This document shows, piece after piece, positions 19,255 to 31,034 of a stretch of DNA of 64,000 bases. The position numbers and the translations under genes are program-made. The notes below the pieces were generated by a model, which made no database searches, was not told where the DNA came from, and saw only the letters and a list, made by a program, of their open reading frames with translations. The stretch spans positions 2,592,501 to 2,656,500 of the forward strand of contig NZ_JAUSXL010000002.1 in the NCBI RefSeq assembly GCF_030815975.1, in the 5' to 3' direction. The DNA comes from Variovorax paradoxus. GTDB taxonomy: Bacteria; Pseudomonadota; Gammaproteobacteria; Burkholderiales; Burkholderiaceae_C. How positions within the stretch are numbered: position 1 is the stretch's first letter; the number at the start of each line of letters is the position of its first letter.

Positions 19255-20478
19255 CTACGCTGCCTTGCGCGGCCAGAGCCGCACGGCCAGCGCGGCGGCG
19301 GCCGTGCCGGTCGCCAGCCAGGTCACGCCGGCCCAGCCCCATTGCGCGAGCGCCAGCGCGCCCAGCGCCGAACCCGCCGCCATGCCGATGAACATGGCCG
19401 TGAACAGCACCGCATTGAGCCGGCTGCGCGCACCGGGCTCGATGCCGTAGACGATGGTCTGGTGCGCGATCAGCGCCGCCTGCATGCCCAGGTCGAAGCC
19501 GACCGCGGCCAGCGCCAGCAGCCAGAGCTGCGCGTGCGGCAGCATCAGCGGCGCCAGGCCCATGGCCGCGAACGACACCACCACCAGCCCGGCACCCAGG
19601 CGCGTCACCAGCTCCGGCCCGCGCCGGTCGGCCAGCCGCCCGGCCAGCGGCGCCGCCAGCGCACCGGCCGCGCCGGCCAGGCCGAAGGCGCCGGCCGCCG
19701 CGCTGCCCAGGTGGAAGGGCGCGCCGTGCAGCATCACCGCCAGCGTCGACCAGAAGGCGCTGAATCCCACCGCCAGCAGCGCCTGGGCCAGCGCGGCGCG
19801 GCGCAGTGCGCCGTGGCGCGACCACAGCGTGCCCAGCGAGCCCAGCAGCGCGCCGTAGGCCAGGTGCGTGGTGGGCCTGAAGCGCGGCAGTCCGCGCCAG
19901 GCGGCCGCGCCGATCAGCGCGATGCTGGCCGCGGCCGCGATGAACATCGCGCGCCAGCCGAAATGCTCGGCCACGAAGCCGCTCACCACGCGCGACAGCA
20001 GGATGCCCAGCAGCAGCCCTGTCATCACCGTGCCGACCGTCTTGCCGCGCGTGGCCTCGGGCGCCAGCGTGGCGGCGGCGGGCACGATGTCCTGCGCCAT
20101 CGTGGCCGCCAGGCCGATGGCCAGGCTGGCCGCGAGCAGCACGCCGATCGAAGGCGCGGCGCCGGCCACCAGCAGCGCGGCGCACAGCGCGGCCGCCTTG
20201 GCCAGCACGATGCGGCGCCGGTCGAAGCGGTCGCCCAGCGGCGCCAGCAGCAGGATGCCGAGCGCATAGCCCAGCTGCGTGAGCGTGGGGATGAAACCCA
20301 CCGACCGGGTGGAGGCACCGATGTCGGCGCCCAGCACGCCGAGCATCGGCTGGGCGTAGTAGAGCGAGGCCACCGACAGGCCTGCGCCGGTGGCCAGCAG
20401 CAGGACCAGCGAGGCCGGCAGGTCGCGCCCCTGCGGCGCGGTATCCGTCGCCGCATGCACTGTTTGAATGGAAGACAT
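19255..20478 (-). CDS. MFS transporter
   Basis: A 407-residue membrane protein with 12 predicted hydrophobic segments and the MFS loop motif GDRFDRRRIV between segments 2 and 3, repeated as GRLADRRGPE in the second half. The family type is that of drug/sugar efflux proteins (YnfM/AraJ-like). Divergent from a LysR regulator, which very likely controls it. Confidence 0.88.
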   Translation of the reverse strand: MSSIQTVHAATDTAPQGRDLPASLVLLLATGAGLSVASLYYAQPMLGVLGADIGASTRSVGFIPTLTQLGYALGILLLAPLGDRFDRRRIVLAKAAALCAALLVAGAAPSIGVLLAASLAIGLAATMAQDIVPAAATLAPEATRGKTVGTVMTGLLLGILLSRVVSGFVAEHFGWRAMFIAAAASIALIGAAAWRGLPRFRPTTHLAYGALLGSLGTLWSRHGALRRAALAQALLAVGFSAFWSTLAVMLHGAPFHLGSAAAGAFGLAGAAGALAAPLAGRLADRRGPELVTRLGAGLVVVSFAAMGLAPLMLPHAQLWLLALAAVGFDLGMQAALIAHQTIVYGIEPGARSRLNAVLFTAMFIGMAAGSALGALALAQWGWAGVTWLATGTAAAALAVRLWPRKAA

Positions 20479-20513
20479 GGTATTAACCCTTGAATATCGA
20501 GCGATGGTTGAAA

Positions 20514-20557
20514 TGTGCGCCTATGGGACTTGGCTTGGTAGTCCCATGGATCGCACA
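20514..20557. promoter_or_regulatory. Large dyad operator between MFS and LysR genes
   Basis: ATGGGACT / AGTCCCAT arms (20523-20530 and 20540-20547) are nested in outer arms TGTGCG / CGCACA (20514-20519 and 20552-20557). It fills the middle of the 111-base intergenic region and is the best candidate for the LysR binding site. Confidence 0.6.
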
Positions 20558-20589
20558 ATGCCCATACACTGAACGCATAAAGACAGGCC

Positions 20590-21591
20590 ATGTCGACTCC
20601 TTCGCCCGCCGCCGACCGCATCGAGCTGATGCAGACCTTCGTCCATATCGTCGAGGCCGGCAGCCTCTCGGCCGCCGCGCTCCAGATGGGTGCGACGCAG
20701 CCCACCGTGAGCCGCCGCCTGCAGGCGCTGGAGCGCTCGCTGGGCGTGCGGTTGCTGCGCCGCTCCACGCACGCCATGAAACTCACCGAGGACGGCGAGC
20801 GCTGCTACGAGCGCGCCCGGGAGCTGATCGCCGACTGGCACGCCTTCGAGGCCGACCTGCGCGGCGTGGGCGACGAGCCCGAGGGCACGCTGCGTGTGGT
20901 GGCCCCGCATGCGCTGGGCCAGCTGCTGCTGGTCGGTCCGCTGGCCGACTACCTTCGGGCCTATCCGCGCGTGGCCGTCGAATGGCTGCTGAACGACCGC
21001 CGGCCCGACTTCATCGCCGAAGGCGTCGACTGCGCAATCCAGGTCGGCGAGCCGGCCGACACCCTGGCCGTGGCGATCAAGCTCTCCGAAGTGCCGCGCG
21101 TGGTGGTCGCCGCGCCATCGGTGCTGGCCGGGCGCGCGCCGCCCGCGCATGCGTCGGAGCTGGCCGAGTTGCCGTGGCTCGCGCTGCGCACCTTCTATCG
21201 CCGCGAGGTGGTGCTCACGCACCGGCCGAGCGGCGAGGTCGCCCGGGTGCCGATCCGCCCGCGCATGAGCACCGACAGCCTCTACGCGCTGCACAGCGCC
21301 GTCCGCATGGGCCTGGGCGCCTGCATCGGCTCGGCGTGGCTCATGAACGAGGACATCGCCGCCGGCCGGCTGGTGCAGCTGGTGCCGCAATGGCATGTTG
21401 CGGCACTGCCTGTCTACCTGATCTATCCGCCGTCGCGCTTCCAGCCCGCGCGCCTGCGCCGCTTCATCGAGACCATGCGGCTCGCGCTGGCCGACCCGGC
21501 GGGCCGTGCCTGGGAGGCCGGGGCGCCGGGTGATCTCACTCGCTCGTCTCGAGCAGGGTCGGCGACACGCACAGCGGACCCGCGCAGTTGA
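20590..21591 (+). CDS. LysR family transcriptional regulator
   Basis: A 333-residue regulator: N-terminal HTH (ELMQTFVHIVEAGSLSAAAL, then QPTVSRRLQALERSLGVRLLRR quoted as PTVSRRLQALERSLGV) and a substrate-binding domain. Divergent from the MFS gene. Its last 56 bases overlap the tail of the convergent lipoprotein gene, and the final 30 or so residues are a Ser/Arg-rich extension not typical of the family. Confidence 0.9.
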   Translation: MSTPSPAADRIELMQTFVHIVEAGSLSAAALQMGATQPTVSRRLQALERSLGVRLLRRSTHAMKLTEDGERCYERARELIADWHAFEADLRGVGDEPEGTLRVVAPHALGQLLLVGPLADYLRAYPRVAVEWLLNDRRPDFIAEGVDCAIQVGEPADTLAVAIKLSEVPRVVVAAPSVLAGRAPPAHASELAELPWLALRTFYRREVVLTHRPSGEVARVPIRPRMSTDSLYALHSAVRMGLGACIGSAWLMNEDIAAGRLVQLVPQWHVAALPVYLIYPPSRFQPARLRRFIETMRLALADPAGRAWEAGAPGDLTRSSRAGSATRTADPRS

Positions 21592-22678
21592 GAGACCGGA
21601 AAAAGACCGGTGCGTCCGGCAGCGCGAGGTAGCGCAGGCCGTTCGCCGTCTGTCCGTTGGCTTGCGCGGCGTTGGCTGCCTGGAGGCCGAACACGGGGTC
21701 CGGGTTCTCGAGGAATTCGTACTCGAAGGTGCTCGACTGCGTGAGGTCCTTCACGTAGAAGATGTAGCTGGGTCTCGTGCCGTCCGGTGCCGTCATGAAG
21801 CGCTCGGTCACCAGGCGATACCCCAGCGCGCCCTGCTCGCGGATCTGGGCCTTGACGTGCGGCGTCTCGCCGCCGACCAGGCTCAGCGGGCTGACCACGG
21901 CCTTCAGTTCATAGCGTGCCGAGCTGCTCAGGTCCTTGATGAAGAATTGCGCCTTCCCCTGGGTGAGCATGCTCGGCGTGGCCCAGGGCCTGAAGCCGTT
22001 GGCGCCCCGCGCGTTGGCCCCGTTCACCAGGTCGGCCATGGCATTGGGGAACATGAAGGCGTCGAAGTCATAGGTGGCTGACGAGCCCTCGTCCTTGCGG
22101 TAGAGAATGCCGAAGACCGGATTGAGGTTCGGCGGGGGCGTGAGGGTCATCTGCGGAAGGAACTGCACCAGGACCTTGCCCTGCGCGCCCTGTTCCTTCA
22201 TCTGCTGCAGCAGCCGGGCCAGCCCGTCGGTCCGCATGATGTCGAGTTCGAAGGTCTTGTACTCGTAGCTGTAGGTGGTCTCGCTGTCCTTGACCATCAT
22301 GAAGCTGTCCTGCAGCGACACGTTGTTGCCGCCGGGACTGCCCGCGATATAGCGATAGCCCAAGGCCCCTTCGCGGTTCAGCAGCGCGACGTAGTCGTTG
22401 AAGCGCTTCTCGGGCGGGTCGTTGCCGATGTCGACGTTCTGCTCGAACGTCAGGAACTTGTAGTTGGCGGTGATCGGCGTTGGCGCCGGATTCGGGGCCG
22501 GGTCCGGGGCCGGGCTCGGATTCGGGCTCGGGTTCGGGTTCGAGTTCGGATTGGGCTCCGGGCTGGGCGGGGCCCCGCTGATCGGCAAGCCGCTGTACCC
22601 GCCACCGCCACCACCGCCGCCACCGCAGGCCAACAGCAAGGCCGTCGCAGCCACCGTCAAGAGCAACTTTGTTTCCAT
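21536..22678 (-). CDS. Lipoprotein with about five tandem copies of an unrecognised ~55-65-residue module
   Basis: A 380-residue secreted lipoprotein: signal peptide with lipobox LLAC (Cys18), nine glycines, then a Pro/Asn-rich linker (to about residue 68), then a body made of repeats. Each unit has a core G-A-x-G-(Y/F/K) followed 20-30 residues later by (F/M)-x-V/I-K-D-x-x-S-x-x-(Y/F)-x-(Y/F): compare EGALGYRYIAG...MMVKDSETTYSYEY, QGAQGKVLVQF...RKDEGSSATYDF, RGANGFRPWAT...FIKDLSSSARYEL, QGALGYRLVTE...YVKDLTQSSTFEYEF, and a degenerate last one (NGLRYLALPDAPVFF). Start has a GGGAG Shine-Dalgarno. The function is unknown to me; an outer-membrane-anchored binding or envelope protein is possible. 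Confidence 0.8.
   Translation of the reverse strand: METKLLLTVAATALLLACGGGGGGGGGYSGLPISGAPPSPEPNPNSNPNPSPNPSPAPDPAPNPAPTPITANYKFLTFEQNVDIGNDPPEKRFNDYVALLNREGALGYRYIAGSPGGNNVSLQDSFMMVKDSETTYSYEYKTFELDIMRTDGLARLLQQMKEQGAQGKVLVQFLPQMTLTPPPNLNPVFGILYRKDEGSSATYDFDAFMFPNAMADLVNGANARGANGFRPWATPSMLTQGKAQFFIKDLSSSARYELKAVVSPLSLVGGETPHVKAQIREQGALGYRLVTERFMTAPDGTRPSYIFYVKDLTQSSTFEYEFLENPDPVFGLQAANAAQANGQTANGLRYLALPDAPVFFRSLNCAGPLCVSPTLLETSE
22488..22575. repeat. Low-complexity minisatellite-like tract coding for a Pro/Asn linker
   Basis: Short imperfect units of the type GGGCTCGGATTC / GGGCCGGGTCCG follow each other and encode PNP-SNP-type repeats in the lipoprotein. A run of GCCACC triplets at 22596-22625 encodes its poly-Gly tract. 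Length change by slippage is plausible. Confidence 0.6.
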
Positions 22679-22856
22679 GTTCTCCCGCCTCCTTGGTACG
22701 GGCTCGCCGCGACGGATCAGTCCGGCGGCGGGCGTGAAGGTACAGCCGCCCCCGCGGGCGAACCAGTGCCGAAAGTCACCAGGGGGCAACGCCAAGCGCT
22801 CTGCGAACGCAGGAGAACGCCGTGCTGCCGGGGCACGGTCTGATGAAGGCCTGCGG

Positions 22857-24762
<1,906 letters not shown>

Positions 24763-24768
24763 TCTCCC

Positions 24769-25587
24769 TCAGCGCGCGGCGCGCCGCTTGCGGTGCCGCG
24801 CGTATTCGAGGCTGCCCACGCACACGAGCAGCCAGGCCAGGCCGGTCAGCAGGCCGGCCGCCACGTCGCTTGCGAAATGCACCTGCAGGAAGACGCGGCT
24901 GCACGCGATGGTGACGATGGCGGCGGCCGCCGCCATGGCCGCCGGCACATGCCAGCGCGCCGGCAACAGGCGCAGCGCCAAGTACATCAGCATGCCGTAG
25001 CTCACGATTGCGCCCGCGCTGTGGCCGCTCGGAAAGCTGAAGCTCGTCTCCAGCGCCAGCCCGTGGTCGTGCAGCGGCCGCGCGCGCGCGAAGATGCGCT
25101 TGAGCGCCGGGTTCAGCAGCACGATGCCGCCGAGCGCCATGACCCAGCCCAGTGCCAGGCCATGGTGCGCGCGGCGCCACAGCAGCAGGGCCACCACGAG
25201 GCACACCGGCGCCAGCAGTTCGGCATCGCCCAGGTGCGTGAGCCAGCTGAAGGCCACGAGCGTCGCCCACGGCACATGCTCGCCGATGGCATCGGCCAGC
25301 GCCTGGTCGGCCAGGCCCAGCAGGCGCCCGTCGCCGAGTTTCGATGCGAGGTACGCCACCAGGCTGGCCGCTGCGAGGATCGACAGGAAGCCGATGACCA
25401 GTCCGGCGGCCAGCCGCGGTTCGTCGGGCTCTTCGCTCGACGATCTCCCGATGCGGCGCCGCTGCAGCGCCCGGCAGGCCATGCCGGCGCCGAGCACCGA
25501 GGCGGCGAAGGCGCATGCGAACCAGGCCAGCGAATGTTCGCCCAGCTGGCGGGCGAGAAGAACGAGGGCAGGGGCTTCCATCGGCAT
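24769..25587 (-). CDS. PAP2-family membrane phosphatase
   Basis: A 272-residue integral membrane protein with five to six hydrophobic segments and the three phosphatase motifs: KRIFARARP, FPSGHSAG and SRVFLQVHFASD. The fold dephosphorylates lipid phosphates such as undecaprenyl pyrophosphate or phosphatidic acid. Start chosen (MPMEAP) lies 10 bases behind the metallophosphoesterase stop and has AGGGTG upstream. Third gene of the kinase - phosphoesterase - PAP2 unit. Confidence 0.87.
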   Translation of the reverse strand: MPMEAPALVLLARQLGEHSLAWFACAFAASVLGAGMACRALQRRRIGRSSSEEPDEPRLAAGLVIGFLSILAAASLVAYLASKLGDGRLLGLADQALADAIGEHVPWATLVAFSWLTHLGDAELLAPVCLVVALLLWRRAHHGLALGWVMALGGIVLLNPALKRIFARARPLHDHGLALETSFSFPSGHSAGAIVSYGMLMYLALRLLPARWHVPAAMAAAAAIVTIACSRVFLQVHFASDVAAGLLTGLAWLLVCVGSLEYARHRKRRAAR

Positions 25588-25597
25588 GCGGCGCACC

Positions 25598-26422
25598 CTA
25601 AGCGGGCGCCGCGGCGCTGGCAAGCGGAAGCCGCCATACCTTGGCGCACACGAAGGCCTTGTGGACTGCCGAATGGTCCCACCTCTCGGCCTGGCACACG
25701 CGGCCGGCTTCCGGTGTTTCCAGGCGCAGCACGTTCACCGAGTTGGGATGCCCCGCGCGCAACCGCGACGACACGGCCGTGCCGGCCTGCACCGCCCATG
25801 TGGTGCGCGGGCAGCCGGCGTACGCACCGTGCAGCGAACGCACGAACGGCAGGTGGATGTGGCCGCCCAGGATCAGGTCGGCGCCCGCCGCGCACCAGCG
25901 CGCGACGGCGGCTTCGCGCCCGTGCAGCCGGTTCGACAGGTCTTTCTGCCGCGTCACCATCACCGGCTGGTGCGTGACGACCACGCGCAATTGCGCGGGC
26001 GAAGCGGCCGCCAGCCGGGCTGCCACCCGTTCGATCTGCGCGGGCGAGACCTCGCCGTCCGCATGCCGCCACCAGCGCGTGGTGTTGACCGCGACCACCA
26101 GCCAGTCGGCGGATTCGAACACCGGTTCCAGGTCGGTGCCGAAGGCGCCGGCGTAGCGCCCATAAGGCGAGAACAGGCGCGCACCCAGCTGGAACAGCGG
26201 AATGTCGTGGTTGCCCGGAATGGCCACCACGGCCGGCGCGGCCAGCCGGTCGACGAAGGCGCGCGCGGCCGCGAACTGCTTGCGCGTGGCGCGCTGCGTG
26301 ATGTCGCCGGAGAGCACCACCACCTGCGGCGCCAAGGCATGCGCGAGCCGCTCGAGCGCGGCCATCACCTCGGGCTGCTCGGTGCCGAAATGCGTGTCGG
26401 AGATCTGCAGCAGGCAGCTCAT
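25598..26422 (-). CDS. Metallophosphoesterase (class III cNMP phosphodiesterase-like)
   Basis: A 274-residue calcineurin-like phosphoesterase with all motifs: ISDTHFG, LSGDIT, PGNHDIP, VVTHQP and GGHIHLPF. Its start overlaps the stop of the lipid kinase gene (ATGA) and PAP2 follows after 10 bases. The class includes CpdA-type cyclic nucleotide phosphodiesterases and UDP-diacylglucosamine-type hydrolases; context with two lipid-phosphate proteins makes a phospholipid or headgroup substrate as likely as cAMP. Confidence 0.85.
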   Translation of the reverse strand: MSCLLQISDTHFGTEQPEVMAALERLAHALAPQVVVLSGDITQRATRKQFAAARAFVDRLAAPAVVAIPGNHDIPLFQLGARLFSPYGRYAGAFGTDLEPVFESADWLVVAVNTTRWWRHADGEVSPAQIERVAARLAAASPAQLRVVVTHQPVMVTRQKDLSNRLHGREAAVARWCAAGADLILGGHIHLPFVRSLHGAYAGCPRTTWAVQAGTAVSSRLRAGHPNSVNVLRLETPEAGRVCQAERWDHSAVHKAFVCAKVWRLPLASAAAPA

Positions 26423-27384
26423 TGCTTCGCGGCCTCCAGCTCGGGAGCGATGTCGGGCCGCACCAGCCACAGCGGTTCGGGCGAAACCCGGAACAGCAGC
26501 GGCATCTCGGCCCAGGCGATCTCGCCGTCGGTGGCCACCTTCACGCGGCGCGGCGGGTGCAGGCGGCCGGCCTTCACCGTCATCGACTCGAACGGGAAGC
26601 TCAGCACCTCGTCGGCGCTCCCCAGCCGGCCGAGCGCGCCGCGCACCAGCAGGCCGGGCATGGCCAGCACACCCGCCGGTTTCAGCGCGACGGCGGCCAG
26701 CTGGCCGTTCTCGGGCGCATCGGCATGCTCGATGCCTACCTGCAGCAGTTGCAACGGGTTGTTGCCCACGAAAAGCGTCGTCGTGCGGATGTCGCGCTCC
26801 ACCCCGTGCGAGGCGATGCGCAGGTTCCAGTGCCGGTGGCCGCGCATCACGGTGAGCAGGCCGGCGAAGAACGCGACCCAGCGGCTGCGGCCGTAGCGCA
26901 CCTTGTAGCTTTCGCGTTCCTCCAGCAGTTCGGCATACAGGCCCATGCTGGCATTCACCAGGAAGATGCGGTCATTGACCAGCCCCACCTGCACCGGCCG
27001 CGGCTGCTCGGCCAGCAGCACCTGCAGCGCCTCTGCCGTGTCGCGCGGAATGCCGTGGGAGCGGCTGAAATAGTTGAAGGTGCCCTGCGGCAGCACGCCG
27101 AAGGCCAGCCCGCTGCCGAGCGTGGCTCGCGCCACCGTGTTGATGGTGCCGTCGCCGCCCGCGGCCACCACCACCCCGTCCACGGCGCGGGCGCGCTCCA
27201 CCGCCTCGCGCGCGAGCGCCTGCACCGTCGTGCGTTCGTCGACCAGGAAGATGCGCAGCCTGCGGCCGGCCGCGGCGCAGCCCGCCTCGATGATCTCGCG
27301 GGTTTCGGCGGCGTCCGCACTGCCGGAGCCGGCATTGAGAACGACGAACAAGGGGGAGCTCGGACCGAGGGGAGACGGCTGCAT
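26419..27384 (-). CDS. Diacylglycerol kinase family lipid kinase
   Basis: A 321-residue protein of the DagK/YegS/sphingosine kinase family: [18 protein letters not shown] and the lipid kinase loop [10 protein letters not shown] (the usual Asn-Asp is Asn-Tyr here), with the C-terminal domain [17 protein letters not shown]. Start is set at the first Met before the family N-terminus; the frame stays open far upstream only because it runs antisense to glyQ and glyS. First gene of the lipid kinase - phosphoesterase - PAP2 unit. Confidence 0.87.
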   Translation of the reverse strand: MQPSPLGPSSPLFVVLNAGSGSADAAETREIIEAGCAAAGRRLRIFLVDERTTVQALAREAVERARAVDGVVVAAGGDGTINTVARATLGSGLAFGVLPQGTFNYFSRSHGIPRDTAEALQVLLAEQPRPVQVGLVNDRIFLVNASMGLYAELLEERESYKVRYGRSRWVAFFAGLLTVMRGHRHWNLRIASHGVERDIRTTTLFVGNNPLQLLQVGIEHADAPENGQLAAVALKPAGVLAMPGLLVRGALGRLGSADEVLSFPFESMTVKAGRLHPPRRVKVATDGEIAWAEMPLLFRVSPEPLWLVRPDIAPELEAAKQ

Positions 27385-27633
27385 GTCGATGGAAACCGGA
27401 AAAAAGGAGGGAAGAGCGCGGTGGGCTGCGAAAGTTCGGGCGCGAGGGGCAGGAAGCCCGGGAAAAGCGCGGTGCGCGCCCCCGCCCTGCGGTTGTCGCA
27501 TGGCCGGCCGGCCCGCGCAGGCGGCCGGCATCCCGGCTTGCTGTGGGAGAGCGGCCCTCCGACCGTAAAATCGTCTGCTTTCGCGGTGCGTCACCGCGCT
27601 ACCGTCCAACGCCCGGTCACGCCGGCCTGCTTC

Positions 27634-28539
<906 letters not shown>

Positions 28540-28542
28540 ACG

Positions 28543-30681
28543 ATGACGAGCGTGCAAAAGAACCTGTTGGTCGAACTCTTCGTCGAAGAGCTGCCGCCCA
28601 AGGCGCTGAAGAAACTCGGCGATGCCTTCGCCGGCGTGCTGCGCGACCAGCTCGTGGCCCAGGGGCTTGCCGAGCCTGCTTCGGTGCTCACGGCCTATGC
28701 GTCGCCGCGCCGCCTGGCTGCGCACCTCACGCACGTGGCCGAGCGCGCCGCCGACAAGGCCGTCTCGCAAAAGCTCATGCCCGTGGCCGTGGGGCTCGAC
28801 GCCTCGGGCCAGCCCACGCCCGCGCTGCTCAAGCGGCTTGCCGCACTGGGAGCCGATGCCTCGGCCGTGTCCGGCCTGAAGCGCGCGATGGACGGCAAGG
28901 CCGAAGCGCTGTTCTATGAAAGCACTGCCAAGGGCGCGACGCTGGCCGAAGGCCTGCAGAAGGCGCTGGCCGAAGCGATCGCCAAGCTGCCGATTCCCAA
29001 GGTGATGAGCTACCAGCTCGAAAGCGGCTGCGAGCTGCCCGGCTGGAGCAGCGTGAGCTTCGTGCGCCCCGCGCACGGCCTGGTGGCGCTGCATGGCGAT
29101 GCCGTGGTGCCGGTCGAGGCGCTTGGGCTCAAGGCCGGCCGCGAAACCCATGGCCACCGCTTCGAGGCGGCGGTCGATCCGGTCGTGCTGCGCGATGCCA
29201 ACAGCTACGCGCTGCAGATGCAGGACGAAGGCGCGGTCGTCGCGAGCTTCGAAGCCCGCCGCACCGAGATCGCGCGCCAGCTCGCGGCCGCGGCCGTGCG
29301 GGTCGGCGGCGCCGCCGTGCCCATTCACGACGACGCGCTGCTCGACGAAGTGACGGCGCTGGTCGAGCGGCCCAACGTGCTGGTCTGCAGCTTCGAGCGC
29401 GAATTCCTCGAAGTGCCGCAGGAGTGCCTGATCCTCACGATGAAGGCCAACCAGAAGTACTTTCCGCTGCTCGACGCATCGAGCAGGCTCACCAACAAGT
29501 TCCTGGTCGTCAGCAACATCAGCCCCGAGGACGCGAGCGCGGTGGTCGGCGGCAACGAGCGCGTGGTGCGCCCGCGCCTGGCCGACGCCAAGTTCTTCTT
29601 CGACCAGGACCGCAAGAAGTCGCTGGCCTCGCGCGTCGAATCGCTGGGCAAGGTGGTCTATCACAACAAGCTCGGCACCCAGGGCGAACGCGTCGAACGC
29701 GTGATGCGCATTGCGCGCGGCATGGCCGAGAAGCTCGGCGGCGCCACGCTCGCGGCGCATGCCACCCAGGCCGCGCAGCTCGCCAAGGCCGATCTCGTGA
29801 CCGACATGGTCGGCGAGTTCCCGGAACTGCAGGGCACCATGGGCCGCTACTACGCACTGCACGACGGCCTGTCCACCGAAGTGGCCGACGCCATCGAAGA
29901 CCACTACAAGCCGCGCTTCGCCGGCGACGAGCTGCCGCGCAACAGCGTGGGCATCGTGGTGGCGCTGGCCGACAAGATCGAGACGCTGGTCGGCATGTTC
30001 GGCATCGGCAACCTGCCCACCGGCGACCGCGACCCCTTCGCGCTGCGCCGCCATGCGCTCGGCGTGATCCGCATGCTGATCGAGAAAGACCTGCCGCTGG
30101 GGCTCGATGCCTTGCTGCAGGAAGCGGCCTCGCAGTTCGGCGGCATCGAGGGCTTCGACGGCAGCAAGGCCACGGTCGAACTGCAGGACTTCATCCTCGA
30201 TCGCCTGGCCGGCAGCCTGCGCGAGCAGGGCGCCAGCGCGCAGGAAGTCGACGCCGTGCTGGCGCCGCGGCCGCAGCGCCTGGGCGAAGTGCCCAAGCTG
30301 CTGGCAGCGGTGCGCGCCTTTGCCGCGCTGCCCGCCGCCGCCGCGCTGGCCGCCGCCAACAAGCGCATCGGCAATATCCTCAAGAAGGCGCCCGAGGCCG
30401 ACGCGCACGTCAGCGAGCTGCTGCTTAAGGAACCCGCCGAGAAGGCGCTGCATGCCGCCATGGCCGAGGTCGTGCCCGCCGCCAATGCCCAGTTCGATGC
30501 CGGCGACTACACGGCCTCGCTGCAGACCCTGGCTGCGCTGCGCGAGCCGGTCGATGCCTTCTTCGACGGCGTGATGGTCAATGCCGAACAGGCCGACCTG
30601 CGCCTGAACCGGCTGGGCCTGCTGATGTCGCTGCACGCCGCGATGAACCGCGTGGCGCAGCTCGAGCGGCTGGCTGCTTGA
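28543..30681 (+). CDS. glyS: Glycyl-tRNA synthetase beta subunit
   Basis: Beta chain (712 residues) of the tetrameric glycyl-tRNA synthetase; recognises tRNA. Starts LLVELFVEELPPKALKKLG and holds the HD-like core (FPELQGTMGRYYALHDG) and the C-terminal anticodon-binding domain (DAFFDGVMVNAEQADLR quoted in part). Follows glyQ after three bases. Confidence 0.98.
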   Translation: MTSVQKNLLVELFVEELPPKALKKLGDAFAGVLRDQLVAQGLAEPASVLTAYASPRRLAAHLTHVAERAADKAVSQKLMPVAVGLDASGQPTPALLKRLAALGADASAVSGLKRAMDGKAEALFYESTAKGATLAEGLQKALAEAIAKLPIPKVMSYQLESGCELPGWSSVSFVRPAHGLVALHGDAVVPVEALGLKAGRETHGHRFEAAVDPVVLRDANSYALQMQDEGAVVASFEARRTEIARQLAAAAVRVGGAAVPIHDDALLDEVTALVERPNVLVCSFEREFLEVPQECLILTMKANQKYFPLLDASSRLTNKFLVVSNISPEDASAVVGGNERVVRPRLADAKFFFDQDRKKSLASRVESLGKVVYHNKLGTQGERVERVMRIARGMAEKLGGATLAAHATQAAQLAKADLVTDMVGEFPELQGTMGRYYALHDGLSTEVADAIEDHYKPRFAGDELPRNSVGIVVALADKIETLVGMFGIGNLPTGDRDPFALRRHALGVIRMLIEKDLPLGLDALLQEAASQFGGIEGFDGSKATVELQDFILDRLAGSLREQGASAQEVDAVLAPRPQRLGEVPKLLAAVRAFAALPAAAALAAANKRIGNILKKAPEADAHVSELLLKEPAEKALHAAMAEVVPAANAQFDAGDYTASLQTLAALREPVDAFFDGVMVNAEQADLRLNRLGLLMSLHAAMNRVAQLERLAA

Positions 30682-30704
30682 CCTCTGTCGTTCGATAATT
30701 GCGC

Positions 30705-31034
30705 ATGAACCGGCAACAGCAACTGGATCAGTTCTCGCTCGCCCTGCATCGGCGGGCGCTGGATGCCTTGCGCCGTGAGCCCGCGCTGCGCGACCATGCA
30801 CGCCAGACGCTGGCGCGCTGGCGCCGGCAGGCGGGCGCAACACGGTCCGATGCGCTGTGGGACGAATGGGAGCAGCTGCTCGCCGACGAGTTCGCCGCGC
30901 TTGAAAGCGCGGCGCTGGTCGAGTCTGACCACGGCCAGCTCTTGCGCAGCGTGTCCCCGCTTGGCGGGCTTGTGTCGCAGAGCGAAAGAATGGTGTTGCT
31001 CAAGCAGGCGCGCGAGCAAGCCGCACTGCAATGA
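30705..31034 (+). CDS. Small helical protein, probable antitoxin partner of the nucleotidyltransferase
   Basis: A 109-residue charged, helix-forming protein (QQQLDQFSLALHRRALDALR; many Arg, Gln, Leu and Glu). Not recognised as a named family. Its ATGA overlap with the next gene shows coupled translation with the nucleotidyltransferase-like protein. It sits 23 bases behind glyS, where gmhB would usually follow, so the pair looks inserted. An antitoxin role is inference from the arrangement. Confidence 0.6.
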   Translation: MNRQQQLDQFSLALHRRALDALRREPALRDHARQTLARWRRQAGATRSDALWDEWEQLLADEFAALESAALVESDHGQLLRSVSPLGGLVSQSERMVLLKQAREQAALQ

